A stretch of DNA of 8,821 bases from Balneolaceae bacterium (GTDB lineage: Bacteria; Bacteroidota; Rhodothermia; Balneolales; Balneolaceae). This document shows, piece by piece, positions 1 through 7,319 of this stretch. The stretch's first letter is position 1. Each line of letters opens with the position of its first letter. Position numbers and translations under genes: made by a program. The notes under the pieces are model-generated. The model was not told where the DNA came from and ran no database searches. It saw only the letters and a program-made list of their open reading frames with translations. The DNA lies in NCBI GenBank assembly GCA_007129085.1, contig SKWF01000021.1:1-8821 (forward strand), written 5' to 3'.

Positions 1-1976
1 CCATTGCTATCAATAACATTTCCAGTCCATCATTCCTTCTGAATTTCATCTCATCAAACCTGCAGGTTTCTACAAATAATAAGCAGGAATTGCTTGAGAT
101 CCGGAAGTTTTCCGATAGGCTCGAAAAAGTAATGGGCCACCTTAATAAAGAGCTGCAAGTACTGAATCTGAGCGAAGAGATTCGAACCAAAGTGAAATCG
201 GATATTGATGATCAGCAGCGAGATTTTTACTTGCGTCAACAGATGAAAGCGATCCAGGAAGCGCTGGGCGAAGACAGTGAACAGCAGGATATTGCCAAGT
301 TGAAAAAACGGCTAAACGAGAAAGAAGGACTCCCCGATGAAGCACGAGAAACGGCCGAAAAAGAGCTTCAACGACTGGAGATGACGCCAAACTCTTCACC
401 AAATTACGGCATTATCCACGGCTACATCGAGTGGATTCTCGACCTGCCGTGGGGAGAAACATCTGATGATAAATTGGATCTGAAACGTGCCCGAAAAATT
501 CTTGATGAGGATCACTACGGCCTGGAAAAAGTTAAAAAGCGAATTGTTGAGTACCTGGCTGTACTGAAGCTCAAAAAAGATATGAAGGCGCCAATTCTCT
601 GTTTCTACGGCCCTCCTGGTGTGGGTAAAACATCACTCGGTAAATCTATTGCCCGAGCACTAAATCGTCAGTTTGAAAGGTTTAGCCTTGGTGGAATTCA
701 TGATGAAGCTGAAATTCGCGGGCACCGCCGAACTTACATCGGTGCACTGCCGGGACGAATTCTCCGTTCCATGAAAAAAGCGGAGAAAGCGAACCCTGTT
801 ATGATGCTAGATGAAATTGACAAAGTAGGGTCTGACTTCAGAGGTGATCCCACATCAGCCTTGCTTGAGGTACTTGACCCGGAACAGAATAACAGCTTTA
901 TCGATAACTACCTGGAGTTGGAATATGACCTCTCCAAAGTGATGTTTATCGCTACGGCAAACTCTCTCGACACCATTCCGGCACCACTGCGCGATCGTAT
1001 GGAGATCATCAACATCAGTGGTTATACGTTGGAAGAGAAGGTGGAGATTGCACGAAAGTACCTTGTCCCTAAACAGATTGAGGAGAATGGACTGACCAAA
1101 AAACAGTTCAAAATTTCCCGCGCAGCAATTAAACGAATTATCGATCAATATACGCGAGAATCGGGCGTTCGAAACCTCGAGCGTCAAATTGGTGCTGTTT
1201 GCCGTAACGTAGCGGCCAAAATTGCCAGTGAAGATATAGATGAAATGAGTGTAGGCGTAAATGATATTGAAGATATTCTCGGCAAGAGAAAATTCTTTTC
1301 CGATGCAGCTGAACGAACAACCGTTCCCGGTGTGGCAACAGGCCTTGCCTGGACACAATACGGCGGTGACATTCTATTCATAGAGGCAAGCGTATCAAAA
1401 GGGTCCGGTAAACTGCATATTACCGGTCAGCTTGGCGACGTGATGAAAGAATCGGCCATGCTGGCAATTAGTTACTTGCGTGCGCGATACGAAGAGCTTG
1501 GAATTCCTGAGGATGCTTTTAAATATTGGGATCTCCATATTCACGTACCGCAGGGAGCCGTTCCAAAAGACGGGCCCTCTGCAGGAATCTCACTACTTTC
1601 CGCTATCGCCTCCATCTTTACACAGCGTAAAGTAAAAGGTACACTGGCCATGACGGGAGAAATCACACTTCGGGGCCTTGTTCTACCGGTGGGTGGAATT
1701 AAAGAGAAAGTATTGGCAGCAAAACGTGCCGGAATTGAGAAAGTAATTCTTCCGAAAAAGAATGAAAAAGATGTCTCCGAAATTGAGGACGATGTAATTG
1801 GTGATCTGAAGGTGGAATATCTCGAACGGATGGATCCCTTGCTGGATATCGTGCTGGAGGATAAACCTGTTCAGGACCCAGACTCATTCTTCCATATTCC
1901 GGAAAGCCAAAAAAATAGCAAAGATGGCAAACAGTCCGGCGAAGATGCCCGGAAAGAGATTGCTGTAATGGATTAA
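1..1976 (+). CDS. lon: Lon ATP-dependent protease, 5'-truncated by window edge
   Basis: Cytosolic hexameric AAA+ serine protease that unfolds and degrades damaged and short-lived regulatory proteins. The frame is open from base 3, giving about 657 visible residues. The TTG at 90 is not the start, because in-frame codons before it read like the Lon N-terminal domain (SPSFLLNFISSNLQ, then KQELLE). By alignment of Walker A with E. coli Lon, roughly 150 or more N-terminal residues lie outside the window. A coiled helical segment (about 100-420) is followed by Walker A GPPGVGKT (609-632), Walker B MMLDEID, sensor-1 region FIATAN and the arginine-containing PLRDRMEII. The protease domain has PKDGPSAG with the catalytic serine codon at 1578-1580, and GGIKEK with the catalytic lysine at 1701-1703. 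Both halves of the enzyme therefore look active. The C-terminus has a charged tail of about 40 residues (DPDSFF to the end), longer than in E. coli Lon. A strong terminator follows directly. Confidence 0.97.
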   Translation, partial: IAINNISSPSFLLNFISSNLQVSTNNKQELLEIRKFSDRLEKVMGHLNKELQVLNLSEEIRTKVKSDIDDQQRDFYLRQQMKAIQEALGEDSEQQDIAKLKKRLNEKEGLPDEARETAEKELQRLEMTPNSSPNYGIIHGYIEWILDLPWGETSDDKLDLKRARKILDEDHYGLEKVKKRIVEYLAVLKLKKDMKAPILCFYGPPGVGKTSLGKSIARALNRQFERFSLGGIHDEAEIRGHRRTYIGALPGRILRSMKKAEKANPVMMLDEIDKVGSDFRGDPTSALLEVLDPEQNNSFIDNYLELEYDLSKVMFIATANSLDTIPAPLRDRMEIINISGYTLEEKVEIARKYLVPKQIEENGLTKKQFKISRAAIKRIIDQYTRESGVRNLERQIGAVCRNVAAKIASEDIDEMSVGVNDIEDILGKRKFFSDAAERTTVPGVATGLAWTQYGGDILFIEASVSKGSGKLHITGQLGDVMKESAMLAISYLRARYEELGIPEDAFKYWDLHIHVPQGAVPKDGPSAGISLLSAIASIFTQRKVKGTLAMTGEITLRGLVLPVGGIKEKVLAAKRAGIEKVILPKKNEKDVSEIEDDVIGDLKVEYLERMDPLLDIVLEDKPVQDPDSFFHIPESQKNSKDGKQSGEDARKEIAVMD

Positions 1977-1997
1977 TCTCTTTTAAAACAGAAAGTT

Positions 1998-2033
1998 AAG
2001 CCGAAACTGATCAATTTCAGTTTCGGCTTTTTT
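1998..2033 (+). terminator. Rho-independent terminator after lon
   Basis: A perfect 13-bp stem (1998-2010 with 2017-2029) encloses a 6-base loop and runs directly into a T-tract (2028-2033). It starts 22 bases after the lon stop codon. It separates lon from rsgA, so rsgA probably has its own promoter in the 37 bases that remain, or depends on read-through. Confidence 0.93.
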
Positions 2034-2034
2034 A

Positions 2035-2067
2035 TTTCAGGTTATATGCAGAAAATCTGTACATTTT
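2035..2067 (+). promoter_or_regulatory. Candidate Bacteroidota-type promoter for rsgA
   Basis: TACATTTTG at 2059-2067 resembles the Bacteroidota -7 element TAnnTTTG with one extra base. A TTTC at 2035-2038 sits 20 bases upstream, near where the -33 TTTG element is expected. It lies between the lon terminator and the rsgA start, where a promoter is needed. Its closeness to the ATG would give an almost leaderless message. The match is short and in A/T-rich DNA, so this is weak. Confidence 0.2.
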
Positions 2068-2070
2068 GGC

Positions 2071-2982
2071 ATGGATAAATCTGGTAAGGTTATACAATCA
2101 ACGGGAAAATGGTATAAGGTCTCAATAGACAATGAGATTGTAGATTGCCGTATCCCCGGGAAATTCCGGCTCAAAAAAGAGCTGGTTACCAATCCTGTAG
2201 CTGTTGGAGATAATGTTACGGTAGACGTTGCTGACGATGGAAAAGGGATGATCCAAGAGGTACTCGATCGCAGAAATTATATACCCAGGAAAGCGACCCA
2301 CAGCAAACGGGGAGAACAGATTTTGGCAGCCAATATCGATCGTGCCTGGGTTGTGCAATCTATACGAGACCCAAAGATTAAAACCGGGTTCATCGACCGA
2401 TTCCTTGTTACCTGCGAAGCTTATCAAATTCCGGTAGGAATCATCATTAACAAAGTTGATTTAGCGAGTGATAGTGACCGTAATATGATTCAAAGTATAG
2501 AATCAACCTACTTTGAAATCGGATACCCTTTGATTAAGACCTCCATCAACGATAAAAACTCCATCCAAAAGTTAAAACGAGAACTTTCCGGTAAAACATC
2601 GGTTTTTATTGGCCACTCGGGTGTAGGTAAATCCAGCCTCATCAACGCAATAGATCCCAATCTCGACTTAACAGTAGGAGAAATTTCAGACTCTTCACAC
2701 AAGGGGAAGCACACCACCACTTATGCGCGTCTTGTACCCATTGCCGATAAAGGCTTTATTGTTGATACCCCCGGCATAAGGGAATTTGGTCTTGTTAATA
2801 TTGAGCCTGCTGAGTTATCTATTTTCTTTCCTGAGATGGAGCCATACCGAGATAACTGCAAATTCAATAACTGCACGCACTACCATGAGCCGCACTGTGC
2901 AGTTGTTGAAGCGTATGAAGAGGGTGAAATTCACCCCGAAAGGTATGCCTCTTATCTGAATATCCTCGAGTCCATACAGTAG
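2071..2982 (+). CDS. rsgA: Ribosome small subunit-dependent GTPase A (RsgA/YjeQ/YloQ)
   Basis: Circularly permuted GTPase that binds the decoding region of the 30S subunit late in assembly and releases maturation factors on GTP hydrolysis. The protein has 303 residues, close to the roughly 300 of Bacillus YloQ. An OB-fold RNA-binding domain occupies about residues 1-70. The GTPase motifs then come in permuted order, which is diagnostic: G4 NKVD at 127-130, P-loop GHSGVGKSS at 181-189, the switch KGKHTTT at 211-217 and G3 DTPG at 232-235. The C-terminal zinc module has Cys263, Cys268, His270 and Cys276 in the usual CxxxxCxH-x5-C pattern. The ATG at 2071 puts the OB fold at the expected distance and the next in-frame ATG would remove it. 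No Shine-Dalgarno sequence is visible, as is common in Bacteroidota-like genomes. The gene follows the lon terminator and precedes the DUF6588-type gene by 81 bases. All key residues appear intact. Confidence 0.97.
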   Translation: MDKSGKVIQSTGKWYKVSIDNEIVDCRIPGKFRLKKELVTNPVAVGDNVTVDVADDGKGMIQEVLDRRNYIPRKATHSKRGEQILAANIDRAWVVQSIRDPKIKTGFIDRFLVTCEAYQIPVGIIINKVDLASDSDRNMIQSIESTYFEIGYPLIKTSINDKNSIQKLKRELSGKTSVFIGHSGVGKSSLINAIDPNLDLTVGEISDSSHKGKHTTTYARLVPIADKGFIVDTPGIREFGLVNIEPAELSIFFPEMEPYRDNCKFNNCTHYHEPHCAVVEAYEEGEIHPERYASYLNILESIQ

Positions 2983-2992
2983 AAAACAGTGG

Positions 2993-3021
2993 TTTGATAT
3001 CTCCTTGAAATTTTAGAATTT
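2993..3021 (+). promoter_or_regulatory. Candidate promoter for the outer-membrane protein gene
   Basis: TTTG at 2993-2996 and TAGAATTT at 3014-3021, 17 bases apart, resemble either a relaxed Bacteroidota -33/-7 pair or a -35/-10 pair with TAGAAT as the -10. The site lies in the 81-base gap after rsgA and would give a leader of about 35-40 bases. No terminator hairpin separates rsgA from the next gene, so co-transcription is also possible. The assignment is tentative. Confidence 0.22.
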
Positions 3022-3063
3022 AGTTGCACTCTCTTTTTAACAACAATTAATAATATCAAGATT

Positions 3064-4164
3064 ATGAAACGACTGTTACTAATTCTTCCCTTGTGCTTCT
3101 TGTTCATGATTCCAACGGAGAAAGCAAACGCTCAATTTGATGGTGTTGGTGAGATTTTACGATCCGGTGCCAATGACTCGAACCTACTGCTCGAAAGCTA
3201 TTTACGGCCTTACGCATCCGGTTTTGCAGCTGACCTAAACACAGGCTGGAATAATAATGCACGCCCATACCGAACACTTGGATTTGACCTGCGTGTTAAC
3301 GTGCCATTAGCATTTATACCCAGTACAGATGAGCTTTTTGATGTCTCTCAATTGAACTTTAATGAGTTGGAACTTCTAGATGGCCCGAGTATTACGCCAA
3401 CAGCTGCCGGACCTGATGATGTAGCTCGATCAACATTGGGAGCTACCTTTCAAAATCCACAGACAGGCAATCAAGAGGAACTATTTTCCTTTGATATGCC
3501 CCAAGGTTCCGGGCTTCCTTATGTGCCTGCAGCAATGATTCAAGCATCGGTTGGTGTTCCTTACGATTCTGAAGTTTCGCTTCGGGCACTGCCTACAATC
3601 AATATTCCTGAGACAGATGGAGAATTCAATCTCTTTGGGTTTGGTGTTAAGCATGGGTTAAACCAATGGATTCCCGGTGGGGCGGTTCTCCCTGTGGATA
3701 TTTCTGCTCAGTTCGGTTACACACGAATGAGTGTTGATATTCCTGTTGAAGTAGATCCGGAGTCAGGTGGAGATATTCGCGATGACAATCCACCATCCAC
3801 ATGGGACGGACAAGCTATTGAATTGAACTCATCAGGATATACATTCAATCTTTTGGTAGGAAAAACACTTCCTATTATCTCCGTGTTTGGAGGCGTTGGA
3901 TTCCAGGATTCTAACCTTTCCATTACCACTGAGGGATCATATCCAATTACCAAGCCAAATACAGAGTATGATGGGCAAAATGATACAAGAACTCGCGCCA
4001 TTGATGCACTTGATGCTCCCATCGATCTGAACTTCGACTCGGCTAACAGTGTACACGCACTTGCAGGGTTTCGGGTACGACTTGCTATACTAACAATTTC
4101 CGGATCATATACCATCTCCAACTATCCGGTAGCAAACCTTGGTGTAGGATTAAGTTTCCGATAA
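3064..4164 (+). CDS. DUF6588-type secreted protein, probable outer-membrane beta-barrel
   Basis: Function unknown. The 366-residue product starts with a clear Sec signal peptide: MKR, a hydrophobic core LLLILPLCFLFMI, then a likely signal peptidase I cut after AlaAsnAla at residue 23. The rest alternates polar and hydrophobic residues in short glycine-rich, strand-like segments separated by acidic loops, and has no cytoplasmic-type catalytic motif. The pattern fits the DUF6588 family as I remember it from Bacteroidota: an early segment ending in ExYLRPYxSGFxxDLNTGW (about 45-62), a GFDL strand (73-76), a central FGFGVKH...QWIPG block (191-205) followed by PVDISAQFGYT, and glycine-rich terminal strands ending in LGVGLSFR. 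A phenylalanine close to the C-terminus is usual for barrels inserted by BamA. The start is fixed by the signal peptide. The upstream leader is A/T-rich with no Shine-Dalgarno sequence. The secretion call is firm, the barrel likely and the family name fairly likely. Confidence 0.75.
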   Translation: MKRLLLILPLCFLFMIPTEKANAQFDGVGEILRSGANDSNLLLESYLRPYASGFAADLNTGWNNNARPYRTLGFDLRVNVPLAFIPSTDELFDVSQLNFNELELLDGPSITPTAAGPDDVARSTLGATFQNPQTGNQEELFSFDMPQGSGLPYVPAAMIQASVGVPYDSEVSLRALPTINIPETDGEFNLFGFGVKHGLNQWIPGGAVLPVDISAQFGYTRMSVDIPVEVDPESGGDIRDDNPPSTWDGQAIELNSSGYTFNLLVGKTLPIISVFGGVGFQDSNLSITTEGSYPITKPNTEYDGQNDTRTRAIDALDAPIDLNFDSANSVHALAGFRVRLAILTISGSYTISNYPVANLGVGLSFR

Positions 4165-4230
4165 GCTTATTTGGGGGTGTAAATTGATGCTGATATAATG
4201 CTCAATATTTATAACTCGGGTTGAACCGGC

Positions 4231-4272
4231 ACCTCCTTAATCATCCTCCATCCCCCTTCAAAGGGGACTTTT
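4231..4272. repeat. C-rich intergenic mini-hairpin, possible dispersed repeat
   Basis: Non-coding stretch of C-rich blocks ending in CCCCT-TCAA-AGGGG (stem 4253-4257 with 4262-4266). Its layout, C-rich tracts with TAATC and then a C/G hairpin, resembles short intergenic repeats seen in many copies in Bacteroidota-like genomes. A similar stretch lies at 8271-8298. There is no T-run after it, so it is not a terminator by itself. A repeat identity cannot be shown from one window. Confidence 0.4.
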
Positions 4273-4290
4273 ACAGAGCTGATTAAAGAA

Positions 4291-4330
4291 TAAAAGAAAA
4301 GCGACTCATTATTGATGAGTCGCTTTTTTT
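4291..4330. terminator. Bidirectional intrinsic terminator between converging genes
   Basis: A perfect 13-bp stem (4297-4309 with 4315-4327) around a 5-base loop has a T-run to the right (4324-4330) and an A-rich run to the left (4291-4300). The left run becomes a U-tract in minus-strand transcripts. It stands 127 bases after the outer-membrane protein gene and 22 bases beyond the polA stop, so it can end both transcripts and prevent antisense reading. Confidence 0.92.
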
Positions 4331-4351
4331 ATTTTTTATTAATTGTGAATA

Positions 4352-7099
4352 TTAGTGCGCATCCAGCCAATTATCTGCCAGTCCCATCTCTACATCCAGC
4401 GGCACATCCAGTTCGTAGGCACTCTCCATCATCTCTTTAATTCGCTGAGGTACCTCCTCTTTTTCATCCTCATGAATTTCAAAAATCAATTCATCATGAA
4501 CCTGGAGAAGCATTTTTGATTTCAGATTTTCATCATTCAAGTAGTGATGAATTTGAATCATCGCCAATTTAATAATATCGGCTGCTGTGCCCTGAATCGG
4601 CATATTGATGGCCGTCCGTTCTGCAAAACCGCGTACATTAAAATTTCTCGAGTTGATATCCGGAATGTAGCGCCGCCGACCCATTAATGTAGAGACATAC
4701 TCCTTCTCTTTGGTTTCGGTAATTGTATCGTCAATATATTTTTTGATTCCCGGAAATCGCTCAAAGTACTGCTCAATCATCTCTTTGCCTTCGCTGTTAC
4801 TTATACCGAGACGACTTGCCAATCCGTATGCACTTACTCCGTACGGAATCCCAAAATTGACCTCTTTCGCCTTTCTGCGCTGATTTCCATCCACATCATC
4901 CAGCGACTCCAGATCAAAAATCTCCTTGGCTGTACGGGCGTGAATATCCTCACCGTTTTTAAATGCCCGGATCATATTTTCATCACCCGAAATGGAGGCG
5001 ATCACACGAAGTTCAACTTGGGAATAATCAGCTGCCAGCATTTTATACCCCTCTTCCGGTACAAATGCCTTACGTATCTCCCGTCCCCGTTTTGTACGGA
5101 TGGGAATATTCTGCAGATTCGGGTTTGATGATGACAGTCGCCCCGTTGCCGCAACGGTTTGATTAAAATCGGTATGGATTCGACCTGTCTCTTTATTGAC
5201 AAGTTTCGGCAGGGCATCCACATAGGTAGATTGCAGCTTTTTTAATCCACGATAATCCAGAACCAGGGATGGCACCTCATAATCATTTGCCAGTTTCGAC
5301 AACACACTTTCAGCCGTGCTGTAGCGTCCCGTTTTCGTTTTTTTACCGGCCGGCAGCTCCATCTTCTCAAACAGAACTTCGCCGAGCTGCTGCGTAGAGT
5401 TGATGTTGAATTCTTCGCCGGTTTTCTCGTAAATCTTTTCCGTTAATTCACGCAGATCGCCAGTCAGCTCTTTTGAGAATAATTTCAGCATATCCACATC
5501 AATCTTCACCCCCTTCTCCTCCATTGCGGCGAGAACACGAATCAGTGGAAATTCAATTTCCTTAGAGATCTCCAACAGCTCATCTTCTTCCAGTTTTTCT
5601 TTTAGCACATTGTAGAGCTGCAGAGTTATATCCGCATCTTCACAGGCGTAATCGGTAATCTCTTCGTAGGGAATCTGATCCATCGTCTTCTGTTTCTTCC
5701 CTTTCCCGATTAACGTTGTAATCGGTACAGGTTCATAATCGAGGTAGGTTTTTGCCAGTGCATCCATGCTTAATTTCTGCGATGCATCCACAAGGTAAGC
5801 CGCGACCATAGTATCAAATACATCCCCTTTCACCTCAAAGCCGGCGCGATTCATCACCAGCTCATCAAACTTATAATTTTGGGCAATTTTCAGGCTGTCC
5901 GGATTTTCAAACAGCGGCCCCAATATCTCGTGCAATTCCGACAGGTCGAGACTTCCCTCCACATTGGCGGGTATATACCACGCCACACCGGCTTTGGCAC
6001 AAAGGGAAATTCCCACAAGATTTGCCGTAATTGGATCAGGCCCGTTTGTCTCTGTATCAAAACAGAGCACCTTAGCATCTTTAAGTTCGTTTACAACGGC
6101 TTGAATCTCTTTTTCAGTTACAGCTAATTGATAATCCACGGCATCTGCATCAAACGATCCATGACTCTCCTCTTGAACGGCCGGTTTCAGATCACCACCA
6201 AATAGCGTGCCTTGTCCACCCGGCTCCTCGCCTAAATATTTTTTTGTAAGCGTTCGGAACTCCATCCTTTTAAAAAACAGGCCGAGCTCCTTTTTCTGCG
6301 GACCATTCCACTCCAACTTTCTCCAATCCTGCACATCGGGAACATCCGTTTTGATGGTTACCATCTCCTTGGCGTGCAGCGCCTGATCTTTGTAATTGGT
6401 CAACCCTTCGCGGGCCCGTTTTGCCGTCATATCCGGAGCTGCTTCAATCGCTTTTTCCAGCGAACCGTATTTATTTACCAGCTTGGGAGCTCCCTTTTTC
6501 CCAATTCCCGGTACGCCCGGAATATTGTCGGATGTATCGCCAATCATTGCCAATACATCAATCACTTTATCGGGTTTCACACCGAAATAATCCACAACAC
6601 CATCGGGATCAATTTCGATAAATCCACCGTTTTTGTTATCTGGTTTGATCATCGTCACATGATCCTTCACCAGCTGCATAAAATCTTTGTCCGGCGTTAC
6701 CAAAAAGGCATTTACATGATCCGCATGGGCGTTATACGCTATCGTGCCGATGATATCATCCGCCTCATACCCGTCCTGCTCGATATTTGCTATTCCGAAA
6801 TTATCAATCATCTCTTTAATCAGCGGAATTCCCACGGTAAGCTCTTCCGGCTGCGGCGGGCGGTTCGCTTTATACTCCTCATCCATCTCGTGCCGAAATG
6901 TGGGGGCATGTGTATCCCAAGCCACGGCGATATGTGTCGGTTCTTCCTCTTCAAGGAGTTTAGCAAGGGTATTTGCAAATCCAAGAATTGGCCCTGTGGC
7001 AATACCCTCCGAGTTTTTCAGGCGGCTGTTGATAAATGCAAAATGAGCGCGGTAGGCAAGTGCCATACCATCAAGCAGGTATAATTTCTGTTTAGACAT
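4352..7099 (-). CDS. polA: DNA polymerase I with 5' nuclease and proofreading domains
   Basis: Repair and Okazaki-fragment polymerase: it fills gaps, removes RNA primers or flaps with its 5' nuclease, and proofreads. At 915 residues it is close to E. coli Pol I (928). The 5' nuclease domain (about 1-290) shows Asp10, the EADD metal-binding pair (113-115), DKD (137-139), GDTSDN (187-192) and the helix-hairpin-helix GVPGIGKKGA. A linker follows (about 291-325). The 3'-5' exonuclease is complete: FDTE (Asp348/Glu350), NYKFD (Asp412) and YACED (Tyr484/Asp488). The polymerase domain has motif A DYSQVELR (Asp691), O-helix motif B from Arg741 through Lys745 and Phe749 to Tyr753, and motif C VHDE (867-870). 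Phe749 is the residue linked in other Pol I enzymes to exclusion of dideoxynucleotides. Pro752 inside motif B (NFGIPYG) differs from the Ile of E. coli. The ATG places Asp10 correctly. An A/T-rich leader precedes it, and a palindromic element ends 17 bases upstream. Confidence 0.98.
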   Translation of the reverse strand: MSKQKLYLLDGMALAYRAHFAFINSRLKNSEGIATGPILGFANTLAKLLEEEEPTHIAVAWDTHAPTFRHEMDEEYKANRPPQPEELTVGIPLIKEMIDNFGIANIEQDGYEADDIIGTIAYNAHADHVNAFLVTPDKDFMQLVKDHVTMIKPDNKNGGFIEIDPDGVVDYFGVKPDKVIDVLAMIGDTSDNIPGVPGIGKKGAPKLVNKYGSLEKAIEAAPDMTAKRAREGLTNYKDQALHAKEMVTIKTDVPDVQDWRKLEWNGPQKKELGLFFKRMEFRTLTKKYLGEEPGGQGTLFGGDLKPAVQEESHGSFDADAVDYQLAVTEKEIQAVVNELKDAKVLCFDTETNGPDPITANLVGISLCAKAGVAWYIPANVEGSLDLSELHEILGPLFENPDSLKIAQNYKFDELVMNRAGFEVKGDVFDTMVAAYLVDASQKLSMDALAKTYLDYEPVPITTLIGKGKKQKTMDQIPYEEITDYACEDADITLQLYNVLKEKLEEDELLEISKEIEFPLIRVLAAMEEKGVKIDVDMLKLFSKELTGDLRELTEKIYEKTGEEFNINSTQQLGEVLFEKMELPAGKKTKTGRYSTAESVLSKLANDYEVPSLVLDYRGLKKLQSTYVDALPKLVNKETGRIHTDFNQTVAATGRLSSSNPNLQNIPIRTKRGREIRKAFVPEEGYKMLAADYSQVELRVIASISGDENMIRAFKNGEDIHARTAKEIFDLESLDDVDGNQRRKAKEVNFGIPYGVSAYGLASRLGISNSEGKEMIEQYFERFPGIKKYIDDTITETKEKEYVSTLMGRRRYIPDINSRNFNVRGFAERTAINMPIQGTAADIIKLAMIQIHHYLNDENLKSKMLLQVHDELIFEIHEDEKEEVPQRIKEMMESAYELDVPLDVEMGLADNWLDAH

Positions 7100-7116
7100 C
7101 GGTAATTTTTTTACGG

Positions 7117-7289
7117 TTTAAGGTCGCTTTGAAAAACAAAGGGATACTTCGACTTCATTCGTCGCTGCGCTCCTCATTGCGCTCAGTATGACGTTAGCCG
7201 TCACATTGAGCGAAGACCGAGCGCAGCGAATGCGAAGTCGAGGTGGAAGTCGAAATGCTGCCTTTTAAGTTTTTCAAAGCATCCTTTAA
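7117..7289. repeat. MITE/REP-like palindromic intergenic element
   Basis: The spacer between nfo and polA is nearly filled by one long imperfect palindrome. Its outer ends are GCTTTGAAAAAC (7126-7137) and the exact reverse complement (7269-7280). Weaker pairing (6 of 10 bases) extends outward to about 7117 and 7289. The inner arms (about 7146-7193 and 7199-7245) pair over CGACTTC/GAAGTCG, ATTCG/CGAAT, CTGCGCTC/GAGCGCAG and CGCTCA-like/TTGAGCG blocks around the centre TTAGC (7194-7198). There is no coding potential and no transposase. GAAGTCGA and TTGAGCGAAG are motifs I associate with high-copy intergenic repeats of Bacteroidota-like genomes. In nfo-polA read-through RNA it would form a large hairpin. 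I see no clear target-site duplication. Confidence 0.72.
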
Positions 7290-7319
7290 TTGGATAACAA
7301 TTATTTAATGTTAAAGCCT

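Noticed and set aside
90..92. TTG as a start codon for Lon
   Set aside because: In-frame codons back to base 3 encode recognisable Lon N-terminal domain sequence, so the gene runs off the left edge.
609..720. GGIHDE in Lon where E. coli has GGVRDE
   Set aside because: My recollection is that Bacteroidota-like Lon proteins carry this His variant, so it is a lineage trait and not a defect.
855..1358. A 167-codon minus-strand open frame inside lon
   Set aside because: It overlaps the AAA+ domain of Lon in antisense and shows no family features.
6374..7084. A 236-codon plus-strand open frame opposite polA
   Set aside because: It lies fully antisense to the strongly conserved 5' nuclease domain of PolA, has no recognisable motif and looks like a shadow of polA codon use.
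7288..7302. AATTG-GATAA-CAATT, similar to part of a lac operator
   Set aside because: It is a short A/T-rich palindrome next to the nfo stop. There is no LacI-type regulator or sugar gene nearby, so chance similarity is more likely.
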